Source: Paracoccus albus
Lineage (GTDB): Bacteria; Pseudomonadota; Alphaproteobacteria; Rhodobacterales; Rhodobacteraceae
DNA: 64,000 nt
NCBI RefSeq assembly: GCF_027913035.1
Contig: NZ_CP115775.1
Span: 2,192,501 to 2,256,500, forward strand
Reading direction: 5' to 3'
Part shown: positions 16,406 through 26,657 of the stretch, piece by piece
Numbering within the stretch: the stretch's first letter is position 1
How the letters are laid out: each line of letters begins with the position of its first letter
Program-made: the position numbers and the translations under genes
Notes under the pieces: generated by a model
What the model was told of the DNA's origin: nothing
The model's database searches: none
What the model saw: the letters and a program-made list of their open reading frames with translations, nothing else

Positions 16406-16815
16406 AGCGGCTTCCAGGCGATGGCGTCAATCTCGACCTTCGCGTCGATCATCAGCCTTGACTGCACGGTAGAGCGCACGGGCGGATGGTCGATGAAGTG
16501 CTTTTCGAAGACCGCGTTGAAGCTGGTGAAATCGCGCGGATCGTCCAGCCAGCAGGTCACTTTGATGACGTCTTCCAGCCCGCATCCGGCAAGGGCCAGC
16601 ACCTGCTTGATATTCTCGATCACCTGCTCGGTCTGGGCGACGATCCCGCCGCTCACGACCTCTCCATCCACGGTGGGAACCTGCCCGGAAATGTGGACAT
16701 AGTCACCGGCCCGCACGGCCTTGGCAAAGGGGCGGCGCGTGCCGCCAGCCTGCGGATCTGCGGTATCATAGCGGACAAGACGGGGATCATTCATGGCGGG
16801 CCTCAGGTAATTCAT
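16402..16815 (-). CDS. RidA-family protein (reactive intermediate deaminase)
   Basis: A YjgF/YER057c/UK114-family protein of about 137 residues. It has DYVHISGQVPTVDGEVV, the region VIKVTCWLDDPRDF, and the C-terminal PPVRSTVQSRL with the conserved Arg, ending in VEIDAIAW. Such proteins hydrolyse enamine/imine intermediates. An ATG at 16815 with GGAG five bases before it and an ATG at 16794 with GAGG before it are both possible starts. It leads the nagB-nagK unit. Confidence 0.85.
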   Translation of the reverse strand: MNYLRPAMNDPRLVRYDTADPQAGGTRRPFAKAVRAGDYVHISGQVPTVDGEVVSGGIVAQTEQVIENIKQVLALAGCGLEDVIKVTCWLDDPRDFTSFNAVFEKHFIDHPPVRSTVQSRLMIDAKVEIDAIAWKPL

Positions 16816-16931
16816 TTTCACTCCGGGCAAGGCATCCACCCGGATCACAACTTTGCTTTACCCAATTTCGTCGGCTCAAGTAAATTATTTTCTTCAACAA
16901 AATCCACTCAGACGGCGATTTACGCGAATCC

Positions 16932-19900
16932 TCACGCCGTCGCCGCCGCTGCCTTCCGATCGCGCCGCTTGCGTCTGGAGGCCCGGTTGTCGCGCAGCAT
17001 CAGCATGGCCGGCGTCACGATAAGGGTCAGAACGGTCGCCACCACCAGACCACCGGCAATGGCCGCCGAAAGCTCTGTCCAGTATTGGGTGGAAGGCGCA
17101 CCATAGACGATGCTGCGACCGAAGAAGTCGATGTTCAGACCGATCACCATCGGCATCAGGCCAAGCGCTGTCGTGATGGATGTCAGGAACACCGGACGCA
17201 AACGCTGCGCGCCGGTGCGCAGCGCGGCCTCCAGCGGGTGCATGCCTTGCTTTCTGAAGTCATTATAGGCGTCGATCAGGACGATATTGTTGTTCACCAC
17301 GATCCCCGCCAGAGCGATGACACCGACCCCGCCCATGACCACGCCGAAAGGTCGCCCCGTGACCACCAGCCCCAGCAGGACACCGGCGATGGAAAAGACA
17401 ATCGCGCTCATCACCACGAACGCCTGATAGAAGCTGTTGAATTGCAGGATCAGGATCATGAACATCAGCAGCACAGCGGCGACAAATGCGCTGACAAGGA
17501 AGATCATCGCCTCTGTCTGATCCTCTGCTTCGCCTGCAAATTCATAACTCGCGCCCTCCGGCAGGTCCGCATCGGCAAGCGCATTCTGAAGGGCAACCAC
17601 CTGATCGTTGACCAGCACGCCCGGCGCCACATTCGCCTCGACCGAGGTGACGCGCCGCTCATCAATGCGGTGGATCACGCCGACACGCTCCACAGGCGAA
17701 AAGGACACGAAGTTCGAAATCGGCACCAGCCCCGAAGCGGTCGGCACCCGCAGATTGCTGAGCTCGGCCAGTGACCGCGCCTCGGACGGGAACCTGACGC
17801 GAATGTCCAATTCGCCCTCTGCATCAGAAGGACGGTAATCCGTCACCGTAATACCCTGCGTCAGAAGCTGTACCGCCTGCCCCAACAGGCTGACATCGGC
17901 GCCGTAACGCGCAGCCTCTGCCCGGTTCACATTGATGGCCACCTCGACACCCGACAGCGGACGGGTGTCGCTGACATCGGTGAAACCGCCGATCTCGTCC
18001 ATGATGCCCAGCACCTGATCGGTCGCAGCGGCCTGCGCCTCTGCCGAATTGGAAAAGACACGCAGATTGACCGGCTTACCTTCCGCGGGCCCGCCGCTTG
18101 CGGTTTCGACCTGAACTTCGATGCCGGGAATATCCGCCACCATCTTGCGAATCCGCTCACCCAGTTCGATGGCCTTGGGACGTGTATCCCATTCCGTCAG
18201 ATCAAGCTGGATCGTGCCCAGCACATCCTCGTCGCTGCCGCCAGAGGTTCCCATGCTGGAACGGGCATAGACACGCTCTACCCCCTCCATGCCCAGAATA
18301 CGCGTCTCCACCTCGCGGACGAGGTCGTCGCGCTCATAGATGGAAAGGTTGTCACGCCCTCGCACCTGAACCTGCATGAATTCCGGTTCAACATCGGGAA
18401 AGAAGCTGAGACCGCGGCCAAACTGCCCGTATACGGTGAAGGATCCCAGCAGCATCGCGATGGCCAGAACCGTCGTCGTCCAGGGACGCATGATCGCCTT
18501 TTCCAGCAGGCGGACATAGATGCCCGTCAGCCCCGGCACCCGACGCGGATCGCCATATTCCGAGGCATGAAGCGCCATCTTGTCTTTCGCCGTCTGCGGC
18601 CGCACGCGCCCGATCACCCCGCCGACGACCGGAATAAAGACAAGCGCCATGAACAGCGATGCGCTGAGCGTCAGCAACACCGTTATCGGAAGATATTTCA
18701 TGAACTGACCGATAACGCCTGACCAGAAAAGCAGCGGGAAGAACACGCTCAGCGTCGTCGCCGTCGACGAGATGATCGGCCATGCCATGCGCTTGGCGGC
18801 ATGGGCATAGGCCTCTTTCGCGGTGTCACCTTCCTGCAGGCGCCGGTCGGCAAGCTCCACGGTCACGATGGCCCCATCCACCAGCATCCCGACGACAAGG
18901 ATCAGCGCGAACAGCACGACGATATTCATCGTATAGCCCATCGCCCAGATCGCGGTGACGCCGGCAAGGAAGGCACCGGGAATCGCCAGCCCGACCAGCA
19001 CGGCAGAGCGCAGGCCAAGGGCAAAGACGATCACGATCATGACCAGAAGAACGGCCGCCAGAACGTTGCTTTCAAGGTTCGACAGCATCGTCTTCACCTC
19101 GGCGCTCTGGTCCTGCAGATAGGCGACATTGACCGTTTCCGGCCAATCCGCGCTCAACTCCTCTCCCACAGCCTTCACGGCGGCGACCGTGTCGATGATA
19201 TTCGCGCCAGAGCGCTTCTTGACCTCCAGCGACAGCGCCGGCTGGCCGTCGATACGGGCATAGCCGGTCGGGTCTTCGAATGTGCGGCGGACCGTCGCCA
19301 CATCCTCAAATGTGACAACTGTGTCACCATCGACCTTGATCGGCATCTGCATGACATCAGCCACATTCTCGATCAGGCCGGGCACTTTCAGCACCACGCG
19401 CCCACCACCCGATTCGATGGCGCCCGCAGCAATAAGCTGGTTGTTCCGCGTCAGTTGCGAAATCAGCGAGTCGAAATCGAGGTTGTAGGTCTGGAACACC
19501 GTCGGGTCGATCAGCACCTCCAGAAACTCTTCCCGCTCGCCGCCGATTTCGGCCTCCAGCACGCCGGGTATGGCCTCAAACGCCTCCTGCGCCTGTTCGG
19601 CAAGCTGGTTCAGGGTGCGCTCCGGAACCGGTCCAGACAGAACGATCGTAATGATCGGGAAAAGCGCGGTGTTGATCTCAACGACGCTGATTTCGGTGGC
19701 GTCATCGGGCAATTCGCCCTGCACGGTATCCGCCGCCTCGCGCACCTTGTCCAATGCCTCGTCAATGTCACCGCCTGCCGCGAATTCAAGCTGAACGCTG
19801 GCATAGCCCTCGGTCGCGGTGCTGTTCATCAGCTCCACCCCTTCGATGGCGCCGAACTCTGCTTCCATCGGTTCGACCAGCAGGCGCTCTGAATCCGAAG

Positions 19901-20069
19901 GGCTGATGCCGTCCAGCGTCGTCAGAACATAGACGAGCGGCAGCGGCACTTCGGGATTGGCCTCTTTCGGGATCGCGACATAGGAAATCGCGCCCAGAGA
20001 CAGAATCATGATCAGCGAGATGATGACCGCGCGGCTACGAGAGAAGGCGGCGTCGATGATGGCGTTCAA
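16932..20069 (-). CDS. RND-family efflux permease
   Basis: The 1045-residue inner-membrane pump subunit has the AcrB/MdtB-type plan of two halves, each with one helix plus a large periplasmic loop followed by five helices. The proton-relay helix reads VVGMLVDGAIVTVELADRR. The N-terminus AIPKEANPEVPLPLVYV and the EGVELMNSTATEGYA porter region are typical of the divergent branch found in alphaproteobacteria. It overlaps the adaptor gene by four bases. No outer-membrane TolC-type gene is next to it. Confidence 0.95.
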   Translation of the reverse strand: MNAIIDAAFSRSRAVIISLIMILSLGAISYVAIPKEANPEVPLPLVYVLTTLDGISPSDSERLLVEPMEAEFGAIEGVELMNSTATEGYASVQLEFAAGGDIDEALDKVREAADTVQGELPDDATEISVVEINTALFPIITIVLSGPVPERTLNQLAEQAQEAFEAIPGVLEAEIGGEREEFLEVLIDPTVFQTYNLDFDSLISQLTRNNQLIAAGAIESGGGRVVLKVPGLIENVADVMQMPIKVDGDTVVTFEDVATVRRTFEDPTGYARIDGQPALSLEVKKRSGANIIDTVAAVKAVGEELSADWPETVNVAYLQDQSAEVKTMLSNLESNVLAAVLLVMIVIVFALGLRSAVLVGLAIPGAFLAGVTAIWAMGYTMNIVVLFALILVVGMLVDGAIVTVELADRRLQEGDTAKEAYAHAAKRMAWPIISSTATTLSVFFPLLFWSGVIGQFMKYLPITVLLTLSASLFMALVFIPVVGGVIGRVRPQTAKDKMALHASEYGDPRRVPGLTGIYVRLLEKAIMRPWTTTVLAIAMLLGSFTVYGQFGRGLSFFPDVEPEFMQVQVRGRDNLSIYERDDLVREVETRILGMEGVERVYARSSMGTSGGSDEDVLGTIQLDLTEWDTRPKAIELGERIRKMVADIPGIEVQVETASGGPAEGKPVNLRVFSNSAEAQAAATDQVLGIMDEIGGFTDVSDTRPLSGVEVAINVNRAEAARYGADVSLLGQAVQLLTQGITVTDYRPSDAEGELDIRVRFPSEARSLAELSNLRVPTASGLVPISNFVSFSPVERVGVIHRIDERRVTSVEANVAPGVLVNDQVVALQNALADADLPEGASYEFAGEAEDQTEAMIFLVSAFVAAVLLMFMILILQFNSFYQAFVVMSAIVFSIAGVLLGLVVTGRPFGVVMGGVGVIALAGIVVNNNIVLIDAYNDFRKQGMHPLEAALRTGAQRLRPVFLTSITTALGLMPMVIGLNIDFFGRSIVYGAPSTQYWTELSAAIAGGLVVATVLTLIVTPAMLMLRDNRASRRKRRDRKAAAATA

Positions 20070-21295
20070 CGGCCCGGCCCCACATTCTGCGTCAACTCAG
20101 AGCTTCCCGGCGAATCTGCGGCGCTGATGGCCGACGTGTCTTCGCCCGACGTATCCGGCGTGGCCTTCGCGTCTTCTGCAAGCTCCGGCTCCGCCTCTTC
20201 ATCCTTGACGCGCACCTCCTCTCCGTCACGCACAAAACCCTGCCCGACGGTGATGATACGCACATTTTCAGGCAGGCCCGTCGCCCAGATGCCACCCATC
20301 TGCGCATCCGCGACTTCGACAGGAACGAAGCGGACCACACCCTCTTCCTCGATCTTCACACCGACATCACCATCGGGGCTGAGAGAGACAATCGAAGGCT
20401 CTATAAAATGCGCAAGCTCTTGCCCGGTAGGTATTGTAATCTCGGCAGAAATTCCTGCCGGTATCTCTCCATCTGGGTTTTCGATCTCGATCTCGGCAAG
20501 GAAGGTCCGCGTCGAATCCTCGGCCGCGGTTCCGACAAAGGTGACCTCACCCTCACGCTCCTGCCCGGTGATGAACTGCACCTTTGCAACCTGCCCCACC
20601 TTTATGCGGTTCAGCGATTGCTGGGGCACCTGAATGCTGACGGTCAAGGGCGTGTTATCGACGATCCGCGCCACCTCATCACCCGCTGCGACGAATTCGC
20701 CATCGTTGATCGGCAGCGCTTCGACACGTCCGGCAAAAGGTGCCGTAACGCTCAGATCCTCCAATGCATTCTCTGCCGTTGTGACCGCCGCCTGCGCCGT
20801 TGCAAGATCGGCACTCGCCTGAGTCACGCGGTCAGTCGTGGCAACCCCGCGTTCGCGCAACTGGCTGGCATTGTCGAATTCGCGCTGCGCACGGCTGAGT
20901 TCCTGCCGCGCGCGTTCAAGATCGGCCTCCGCCTGTTCCGCAGATAGCCGGGCGATGACGGCCCCCGCCTCAACCTCGCTGCCCTTGCTGACGGCAAGCT
21001 CTATCACGGTGCCCGACGCCTCGGCGCGGACCGAGGTGTCACGATCCGGCTGCGCCTGCCCTTCGGCGCGAAAATTCAGCGTCACCTCCTCGGCGGCAGA
21101 ACTGCGGACCAACACCGTCGGCGGCTCGATCTCTGGTGGGGCTTCGGCCTGTGGGGCGTCGGGCTTGATAATGAACCCGCTGGCCATCCACCCCACGATC
21201 AGCAGCAGCAAAAGCATCGCCACCCAGAAAGAGCGCGACGCACCCTTATCCGTTTCAAATCTCAGCGGCGAGCGCCCGGTCGTCTGATCGGTCAT
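20066..21295 (-). CDS. RND efflux periplasmic adaptor (membrane fusion protein)
   Basis: The 409-residue protein has a short cytoplasmic lead, one membrane helix (about residues 24-45), then a lipoyl/hairpin plan: EASGTVIELAVSKGSEVEAG, a coiled-coil hairpin rich in Glu/Ala/Arg, and VTAPFAGRVEALPINDGEFV. A beta-barrel region follows, and the C-terminus is acidic and Ser/Asp-rich. It links the RND permease encoded four bases into its end to an outer-membrane channel. Confidence 0.93.
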   Translation of the reverse strand: MTDQTTGRSPLRFETDKGASRSFWVAMLLLLLIVGWMASGFIIKPDAPQAEAPPEIEPPTVLVRSSAAEEVTLNFRAEGQAQPDRDTSVRAEASGTVIELAVSKGSEVEAGAVIARLSAEQAEADLERARQELSRAQREFDNASQLRERGVATTDRVTQASADLATAQAAVTTAENALEDLSVTAPFAGRVEALPINDGEFVAAGDEVARIVDNTPLTVSIQVPQQSLNRIKVGQVAKVQFITGQEREGEVTFVGTAAEDSTRTFLAEIEIENPDGEIPAGISAEITIPTGQELAHFIEPSIVSLSPDGDVGVKIEEEGVVRFVPVEVADAQMGGIWATGLPENVRIITVGQGFVRDGEEVRVKDEEAEPELAEDAKATPDTSGEDTSAISAADSPGSSELTQNVGPGR

Positions 21296-21537
21296 CTGGA
21301 TATCTTGCTTTGTCTCTGCGCGCGGAAAAGTGCCGCGATACTAGGTTGGAGTTCTATATAGTCCATGAATATCGGATAAACATACCGTGTCCGGAAAATG
21401 CACGGATTTACGCCCCCAAAACCGCCCTTGACCGAACGTAAAGCCACAAATGGGCCAATTTTCGTCGCAATCCCGTGCATGGTAAAACCCGCGCCACCTG
21501 CTAGTGTAACCGCGCCACAAGCCTACAGGATGCAGCG
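21296..21537. other. Divergent intergenic region between the efflux operon and the hydroxyacid dehydrogenase gene
   Basis: These 242 bases contain no supported gene. An A/T-rich part at about 21340-21400 probably holds promoters for both directions. I see no repressor gene next to the pump and no strong operator palindrome. Confidence 0.4.
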
Positions 21538-22494
21538 ATGAACAAAGCGGAAATCATGGTTCTCACCCCCGTGCGATCGTCAATCATGCCGCAGCTTGAG
21601 GAACGCTTCGACCTTCTGCGCGCTGACAAGGCCGGCGAAACAACCGCCGAGAAAGAAGCATTCGTCACCAGACACGGCGCGAATTGCCGCGCCTTGCTGT
21701 GCAGCGGCAATGCCGAACTGACCGTCGCCATGCTGGACGCAATGCCGCAGCTTGGCCATGTCAGTTGCCTCACCGCTGGATATGATGGCCTGCCGCTGCG
21801 GGAACTGGCCGCGCGGGGCGTGACGCTCAGCAATACGTCGCCCGCTTTGCGCGATGACGTTGCCGATATGGCGATCCTGCTCATGCTTGCCGGGAAACGC
21901 GATTTTGTCACCGCCGAGACCTATGTCCGCAGCGGTGACTGGGCGACGAAAGGCATGTTCCCGCTTCAAAGATCCGTTTCCGGCAAAAGGCTGGGCATTG
22001 TCGGGCTGGGCTCTCTCGGTCAGGCGGTGGCGACGCGCGCTCAGGCGTTCAACATGCAGGTCAGCTATTGGAACCGACGGGAAAAGAATGCGCCCCTTCG
22101 TTTCCATCCTGATCTGATCCAGCTGGCCTCGGAATCCGACGTTCTGATCGTCACCGTCGCGGGCGGCCCGGAAACGGAGAACCTCATCTCGGCCGATGTG
22201 ATGCAGGCGCTTGGTCCTGACGGGCTGCTGGTCAATATCTCACGCGGTTCCGTTATCGACGAACCGGCGCTGATCGACGCACTGCAAAGCGGCAAGCTCG
22301 GTGCCGCAGCCCTTGATGTTTTCGCGTCAGAGCCTGACCCCGACCCCAGACTGACCGCCCTGCGCAATGTCACGCTGTCGCCCCATCACGCATCCGGCAC
22401 AGAGGAGGCCCGCAATGCAATGGCCCAGCTTGCCGTCGACAATATTTTCGCATTTATGGACGACAAGCCGCTGATTTCTCCGGTTTCTATCTGA
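21538..22494 (+). CDS. D-2-hydroxyacid dehydrogenase family protein
   Basis: The 318-residue NAD(P)-dependent enzyme has the Rossmann motif GIVGLGSLGQAVATRA near residue 150. The three catalytic residues are all present: Arg in NISRGSVIDE, Glu in FASEPDPDPRL and His in LSPHHASGTEE. It probably reduces a 2-oxo acid such as glyoxylate or hydroxypyruvate, but the substrate is not fixed by sequence. Its end overlaps the end of convergent nagA by eight bases. Confidence 0.92.
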   Translation: MNKAEIMVLTPVRSSIMPQLEERFDLLRADKAGETTAEKEAFVTRHGANCRALLCSGNAELTVAMLDAMPQLGHVSCLTAGYDGLPLRELAARGVTLSNTSPALRDDVADMAILLMLAGKRDFVTAETYVRSGDWATKGMFPLQRSVSGKRLGIVGLGSLGQAVATRAQAFNMQVSYWNRREKNAPLRFHPDLIQLASESDVLIVTVAGGPETENLISADVMQALGPDGLLVNISRGSVIDEPALIDALQSGKLGAAALDVFASEPDPDPRLTALRNVTLSPHHASGTEEARNAMAQLAVDNIFAFMDDKPLISPVSI

Positions 22495-23623
22495 CCTGGA
22501 ACTTTTCCCCGGCAAGCCAGACACGCCCGACGGTGATCTCTGGCGTAAGGGACAGGAAGTCTGCCCGCGCACCGGGGCTCAGATGGCCCAGATCGCACGC
22601 GCCCATCGCCTGCGCCGGATACAGCGCCGCAAGCCGCAGCGCCTCGTCCAGCGGCAGGTCCAGCTTCTTGTGGACATAGCGCACCGCGTCAATCTGCGCG
22701 ATATCCGCGCCGGCCAGCGTGCCATCGGCAAGCGTCAATCGCCCGTCCTTGCGATAGATCTGGCGACCGTTCAGCGTGAATCCCGGCAGATCTGTCCCGA
22801 TCGTCGACATCGCGTCCGACACAAGGAACATCCGCGCAGGCCCCGCCTTCCCGCGCAGCGCCACGCGCAGAGCCGCGTCATCGACATGGAAACCATCGGC
22901 TATCAGACCGGGCCACACGCGCCCGTCATCCAGTGCCGCGCCGACCAGCCCCGGCTGTCGATGACCAAGCTGGCTCATGGCATTGTAAAGATGCGTCGCC
23001 ATCCGCGCACCCGCATCGAAGGCTGCCTGCGCATCGGCAAGGCTGCAATCCGTATGGCCAAGGCTGACCGTCACACCGGCCCGCGCCAGTTCACCGATCT
23101 GCGCGGGCGTCACCGATTCCGTGGCCACGGTGCAGATCATATGCGGCAATGCCCTGGCGGCTTTCACGATGATCGCCAGATCCTCATCCGACATCGGGCG
23201 GATCAGGGCCGGGTCATGCGTTCCCTTGCGCGACAGGGCCAGATGCGGCCCCTCCAGATGCAGGCCCAGCAACGAGGGCACCCCGGCAGAGCGGATTGCC
23301 GCATCAATCGCCGCATCGGTGACCTCGCGGTTATCGGTGATCAGCGTCGCCATGATAGAGGTCGTGCCCAGCGACAGGTGCGCCTTGCAAATCGTTGCAA
23401 TGCCTTCAGGCGTCGGATCATTGTTGAACAACACCCCACCGCCGCCATTGACCTGCAAATCGACAAATCCCGGCACCAGCCAGCCATCGACCTTCTCGCC
23501 CGCGGGCGCACCGGATGCAGCGACAATTTCGCTGACCCGGCCGTCCGCCACAATCAGCGCCGCGTCCTCATGCCATTGATGGCCGTCGAAAATCCGGGAT
23601 GCGTGAAAGGCGGTCTGGGTCAT
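22487..23623 (-). CDS. nagA: N-acetylglucosamine-6-phosphate deacetylase
   Basis: Amidohydrolase that removes acetate from GlcNAc-6-P to feed NagB. The 378-residue protein carries GLHLEGPHLALSRKG with the metal-binding Glu, SLGHTDCSLADA, ATHLYNAMSQLGHR, LIADGFHVDDAAL and the catalytic Asp in FLVSDAMSTIG. It is 6 kb from nagB-nagK and alone. An inverted repeat (23665-23708) in its upstream region is a possible operator. Confidence 0.95.
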   Translation of the reverse strand: MTQTAFHASRIFDGHQWHEDAALIVADGRVSEIVAASGAPAGEKVDGWLVPGFVDLQVNGGGGVLFNNDPTPEGIATICKAHLSLGTTSIMATLITDNREVTDAAIDAAIRSAGVPSLLGLHLEGPHLALSRKGTHDPALIRPMSDEDLAIIVKAARALPHMICTVATESVTPAQIGELARAGVTVSLGHTDCSLADAQAAFDAGARMATHLYNAMSQLGHRQPGLVGAALDDGRVWPGLIADGFHVDDAALRVALRGKAGPARMFLVSDAMSTIGTDLPGFTLNGRQIYRKDGRLTLADGTLAGADIAQIDAVRYVHKKLDLPLDEALRLAALYPAQAMGACDLGHLSPGARADFLSLTPEITVGRVWLAGEKFQVR

Positions 23624-23664
23624 GGCTGTCAGGTCTCTTTATTTTCCGTCGCTGCCCCTGTCAT

Positions 23665-23708
23665 GCGCTAACAAGCCTCAGATCGCAACAATTTCGCAGA
23701 GTTAGCGC
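23665..23708. promoter_or_regulatory. Inverted repeat GCGCTAAC...GTTAGCGC between nagA and kbl
   Basis: Two perfect 8-base arms (23665-23672 and 23701-23708) are separated by 28 bases in the divergent region between nagA and kbl. The left arm continues as CGCTAACAAGC, identical over 11 bases to the right half of the edd operator at 40439-40452. A dimeric or tetrameric repressor could bind here and control one or both genes. Confidence 0.45.
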
Positions 23709-23826
23709 GTATTTGCGGCGCGGGTCCAGCCTCTTGCCAATCGTACTGGGGCGGACACGATCTGTTTGGCCGTTGCGATGCAGTTGATGTAAGAGGATCG
23801 GCAGAACAATGCCCGAGGAGTGCGCA

Positions 23827-25011
23827 ATGAGCCTGACCGAAAGACTGTCAACGGAACTGGAACAGATTCGCGCCGATGGCCTGTTCAAATCGGAACGTGT
23901 CATCACCTCCATGCAGGACGGCCAGATCGAGGTCGCGCCGGATCGTGAAGTCCTGAACTTCTGCGCCAACAACTACCTTGGTCTCGCCAATCATCCCGAA
24001 CTGATTTCCGCGGGTCACAAGGCACTGGATCGCTATGGCTACGGCATGGCATCCGTTCGCTTCATCTGCGGCACTCAGGAAGAGCATAAGGCGCTTGAGA
24101 CCCGGATTGCCTCATTCCTTGGCACCGATGACGCCATTCTGTTCTCAAGCTGCTTCGACGCGAATACCGGGCTGTTTGAAACGATCCTCGGCGCAGAGGA
24201 TGCCATTATCTCCGACGCGCTCAACCACGCCTCGATCATTGACGGTGTGCGGCTGTGCAAGGCGCAGCGCCACCGCTATGCGAATAATGACATGGCCGAG
24301 CTTGAGGCTTGTCTTGTCAAAGCAAAAGACGCCCGCACCCGCGTTATCGTGACCGATGGCGTGTTTTCGATGGACGGCGTCATCGCAAACCTGCCCGCCA
24401 TCTGCGATCTGGCAGAGAAATATGACGCCACCGTCGTTGTCGATGACAGCCACGCGGTCGGGCTGACGGGTCCCGGCGGGCGCGGCACCCCCGCGCTGCA
24501 CGGGGTAGAGGATCGCGTCGGCATCCTGACAGGCACACTTGGCAAGGCGCTTGGCGGGGCCTCGGGCGGCTATGTCGCAGCTTCCGCGCCGGTGGTGGAA
24601 ATGCTGCGCCAACGCTCCCGCCCCTATCTGTTCTCCAATACGTTGGCGCCAGTGATTGCGGGTGCCTCGCTCACCGCGCTTGACCTGATCGACAATGGCG
24701 ATGATCTGCGCAACCGGCTGGATGGCAATGCCCGCCGCTTTCGCACGGAAATGGGCAGCGCCGGCTTTACCCTTGCCGGCGCGGGCCATCCCATCATCCC
24801 GGTCATGCTGGGCGACGCGCATCTGGCATCGGATTTCGCCGCGCGCATGATGGAAAAAGGCGTCTATGTCACAGCCTTTTCTTTCCCCGTCGTCCCGCGC
24901 GGTCAGGCCCGCATCCGCACCCAGATGTCGGCGGCACACAGCGATGACGAATTGTCCCGCGCCATCGCCGCCTTTATCGAAACCGGCAAAGAACTGAAGG
25001 TCATCGCATGA
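23827..25011 (+). CDS. kbl: Glycine C-acetyltransferase (2-amino-3-ketobutyrate CoA ligase)
   Basis: A PLP enzyme of the alpha-oxoamine synthase family. With Tdh it splits threonine to glycine and acetyl-CoA. The ATG at 23827 lies six bases behind GAGGAG. The 394-residue product has [16 protein letters not shown], the strand [17 protein letters not shown], and the PLP Lys in [15 protein letters not shown]. It overlaps tdh by four bases, the usual kbl-tdh operon. Confidence 0.97.
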   Translation: MSLTERLSTELEQIRADGLFKSERVITSMQDGQIEVAPDREVLNFCANNYLGLANHPELISAGHKALDRYGYGMASVRFICGTQEEHKALETRIASFLGTDDAILFSSCFDANTGLFETILGAEDAIISDALNHASIIDGVRLCKAQRHRYANNDMAELEACLVKAKDARTRVIVTDGVFSMDGVIANLPAICDLAEKYDATVVVDDSHAVGLTGPGGRGTPALHGVEDRVGILTGTLGKALGGASGGYVAASAPVVEMLRQRSRPYLFSNTLAPVIAGASLTALDLIDNGDDLRNRLDGNARRFRTEMGSAGFTLAGAGHPIIPVMLGDAHLASDFAARMMEKGVYVTAFSFPVVPRGQARIRTQMSAAHSDDELSRAIAAFIETGKELKVIA

Positions 25012-26051
25012 GCAGCAATATGATGAAGGCCCTTGTGAAGTCGCGGGCAGAGCCGGGCCTGTGGATGGAACAGGTACCCGTGCCGGAACCCGGCCCGAAC
25101 GAGGTCCTGATCCGCGTCGGGCGCAGCGCCATTTGCGGCACCGATGTCCATATCTGGAACTGGGACGCATGGGCCGCAAAGACCGTACCCGTCCCGCTTG
25201 TCACCGGGCATGAGTTTTCCGGCGTCATCGCCGATACCGGCAGCGCCGTCACCCGGTTCCGCCCCGGCCAGCGGGTCTCGGGCGAAGGCCATATCACCTG
25301 CGGCGCCTGCCGCAACTGCCGCGCCGGTCGCGGCCACCTGTGCCGCAACACCCTTGGCGTCGGCGTCCACCGCGCCGGGTCCTTCGCGGAGTATCTGTGC
25401 CTGCCCGAAAGCAATGTCGTGCTAATCCCCGAGGACGTCCCCGACGAAATCGCGGCGATCTTCGATCCGTTCGGCAATGCCGTCCACACCGCGCTCAGCT
25501 TCAATTGCGTGGGCGAGGATGTGCTGGTCACCGGTGCCGGTCCCATCGGGATCATGGGCGCAGTTGTCGCGCAGCGTGCCGGCGCGCGGAAAGTCGTCAT
25601 CACCGACATCAACCCCGTCCGGCTTGAACTCGCCCGCAAGATGGGGCTGGAAAACGCAATCGACACCCGCAGTCAGGACCTGTCCGACGTCATGACGCAG
25701 CTTGGCATGACAGAAGGCTTCGACATCGGGCTGGAAATGTCCGGCGCGGCGCCTGCCTTCCGCCAGATGATCGAGCTGATGAACAATGGCGGCAAAATCG
25801 CCATTCTGGGCATTGCCCCCGCCGGGTTCGAAATCGACTGGAACAAGGTCATCTTCAAGATGCTGCATCTCAAGGGCATCTATGGCCGCGAGATGTATGA
25901 GACATGGTACAAGATGATCGGCCTCGTTCAGTCCGGGCTGGACCTGACACCGCTGATCACCCACCGCCTGCCGATAGACGAGTTCGAGGCAGGGTTCGCC
26001 GCCATGCGATCGGGAGAGGCGGGAAAGGTCGTGCTGGACTGGGGCGTCTGA
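25008..26051 (+). CDS. tdh: L-threonine 3-dehydrogenase
   Basis: Zinc-dependent medium-chain dehydrogenase oxidising L-threonine to 2-amino-3-ketobutyrate. The 347 residues include the catalytic zinc site ([13 protein letters not shown], then GHEFSG), the structural four-Cys zinc lobe [15 protein letters not shown], and the NAD-binding [15 protein letters not shown]. The start overlaps the kbl stop, which couples the two-step threonine pathway. Confidence 0.97.
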   Translation: MSSNMMKALVKSRAEPGLWMEQVPVPEPGPNEVLIRVGRSAICGTDVHIWNWDAWAAKTVPVPLVTGHEFSGVIADTGSAVTRFRPGQRVSGEGHITCGACRNCRAGRGHLCRNTLGVGVHRAGSFAEYLCLPESNVVLIPEDVPDEIAAIFDPFGNAVHTALSFNCVGEDVLVTGAGPIGIMGAVVAQRAGARKVVITDINPVRLELARKMGLENAIDTRSQDLSDVMTQLGMTEGFDIGLEMSGAAPAFRQMIELMNNGGKIAILGIAPAGFEIDWNKVIFKMLHLKGIYGREMYETWYKMIGLVQSGLDLTPLITHRLPIDEFEAGFAAMRSGEAGKVVLDWGV

Positions 26052-26060
26052 GCGCGCCCC

Positions 26061-26657
26061 TTACAGCAGCCCCCTTTGCTTCAGATCATCCTCCAGCGCA
26101 TGCGGCGTGGTGAAATGCACGGCCTCCATCCCGATGCTCTCGGCCCCTGCGCAATTCTCGGGCTTGTCGTCGATGAACAGGCAGTCGCCGGGGGCCAGCC
26201 CGCTGCGCTCACAGAACAGGCGGAAGATCGCCGGATCAGGTTTCAGCATCCGCACAGCACCGGAAACGATCACTGTATCGAACGCCTCGCCCAGCCGGGG
26301 ATGGGCGACAAGCGCGTGCGGCCATGTTTCCGCCGACCAGTTGGTGATCGCGTGGATCGGATAGCCCGCAGCCCGCAGACGCTCCATCAGCATCCATGTC
26401 CCCTCGATCGGTTCGACAAGGCTGGCGGGGAAATTTGACAAATACAGACCCAGCCGCTCCCGGTCCGCCTTGTCTTCCAGTTCAGCAGCCAGATCGGCAA
26501 AATTCTCGCCCCCATCGGCCCGCTGATTGCGGCCGTCGAAATCGATTCGCCGCAAGAACGCATCCACGGCCTGGCGGCCGCCCAGTTCTGCCTCGAACAC
26601 CGGGACGGGGTCCCAACGCATCAGCACATTGCCAATATCGAATACGATCGCTGTCAT
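26061..26657 (-). CDS. HAD-superfamily hydrolase (subfamily IA)
   Basis: The 198-residue protein has HAD motif I as VFDIGNVLMRWDP (nucleophile Asp, with Gly at the +2 position as in YihX-like members), motif II in ITNWSAE, the Lys in MLKPDPAIFRLF, and the metal-binding acidic pair in FIDDKPENCAGA. It probably dephosphorylates a small metabolite. It overlaps the flavoprotein gene stop by four bases, so the two are cotranscribed. Confidence 0.9.
   Translation of the reverse strand: MTAIVFDIGNVLMRWDPVPVFEAELGGRQAVDAFLRRIDFDGRNQRADGGENFADLAAELEDKADRERLGLYLSNFPASLVEPIEGTWMLMERLRAAGYPIHAITNWSAETWPHALVAHPRLGEAFDTVIVSGAVRMLKPDPAIFRLFCERSGLAPGDCLFIDDKPENCAGAESIGMEAVHFTTPHALEDDLKQRGLL

Noticed and set aside
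18801..19892. Plus-strand open frame of 363 codons opposite the RND permease gene
   Set aside because: Antisense shadow of a conserved gene; no recognisable domain.
21340..21400. Possible third copy of the 11-bp TATA-rich array
   Set aside because: The TA steps recur roughly every 11 bases, but base identity to the two good arrays is too low to separate from ordinary A/T-rich promoter DNA.
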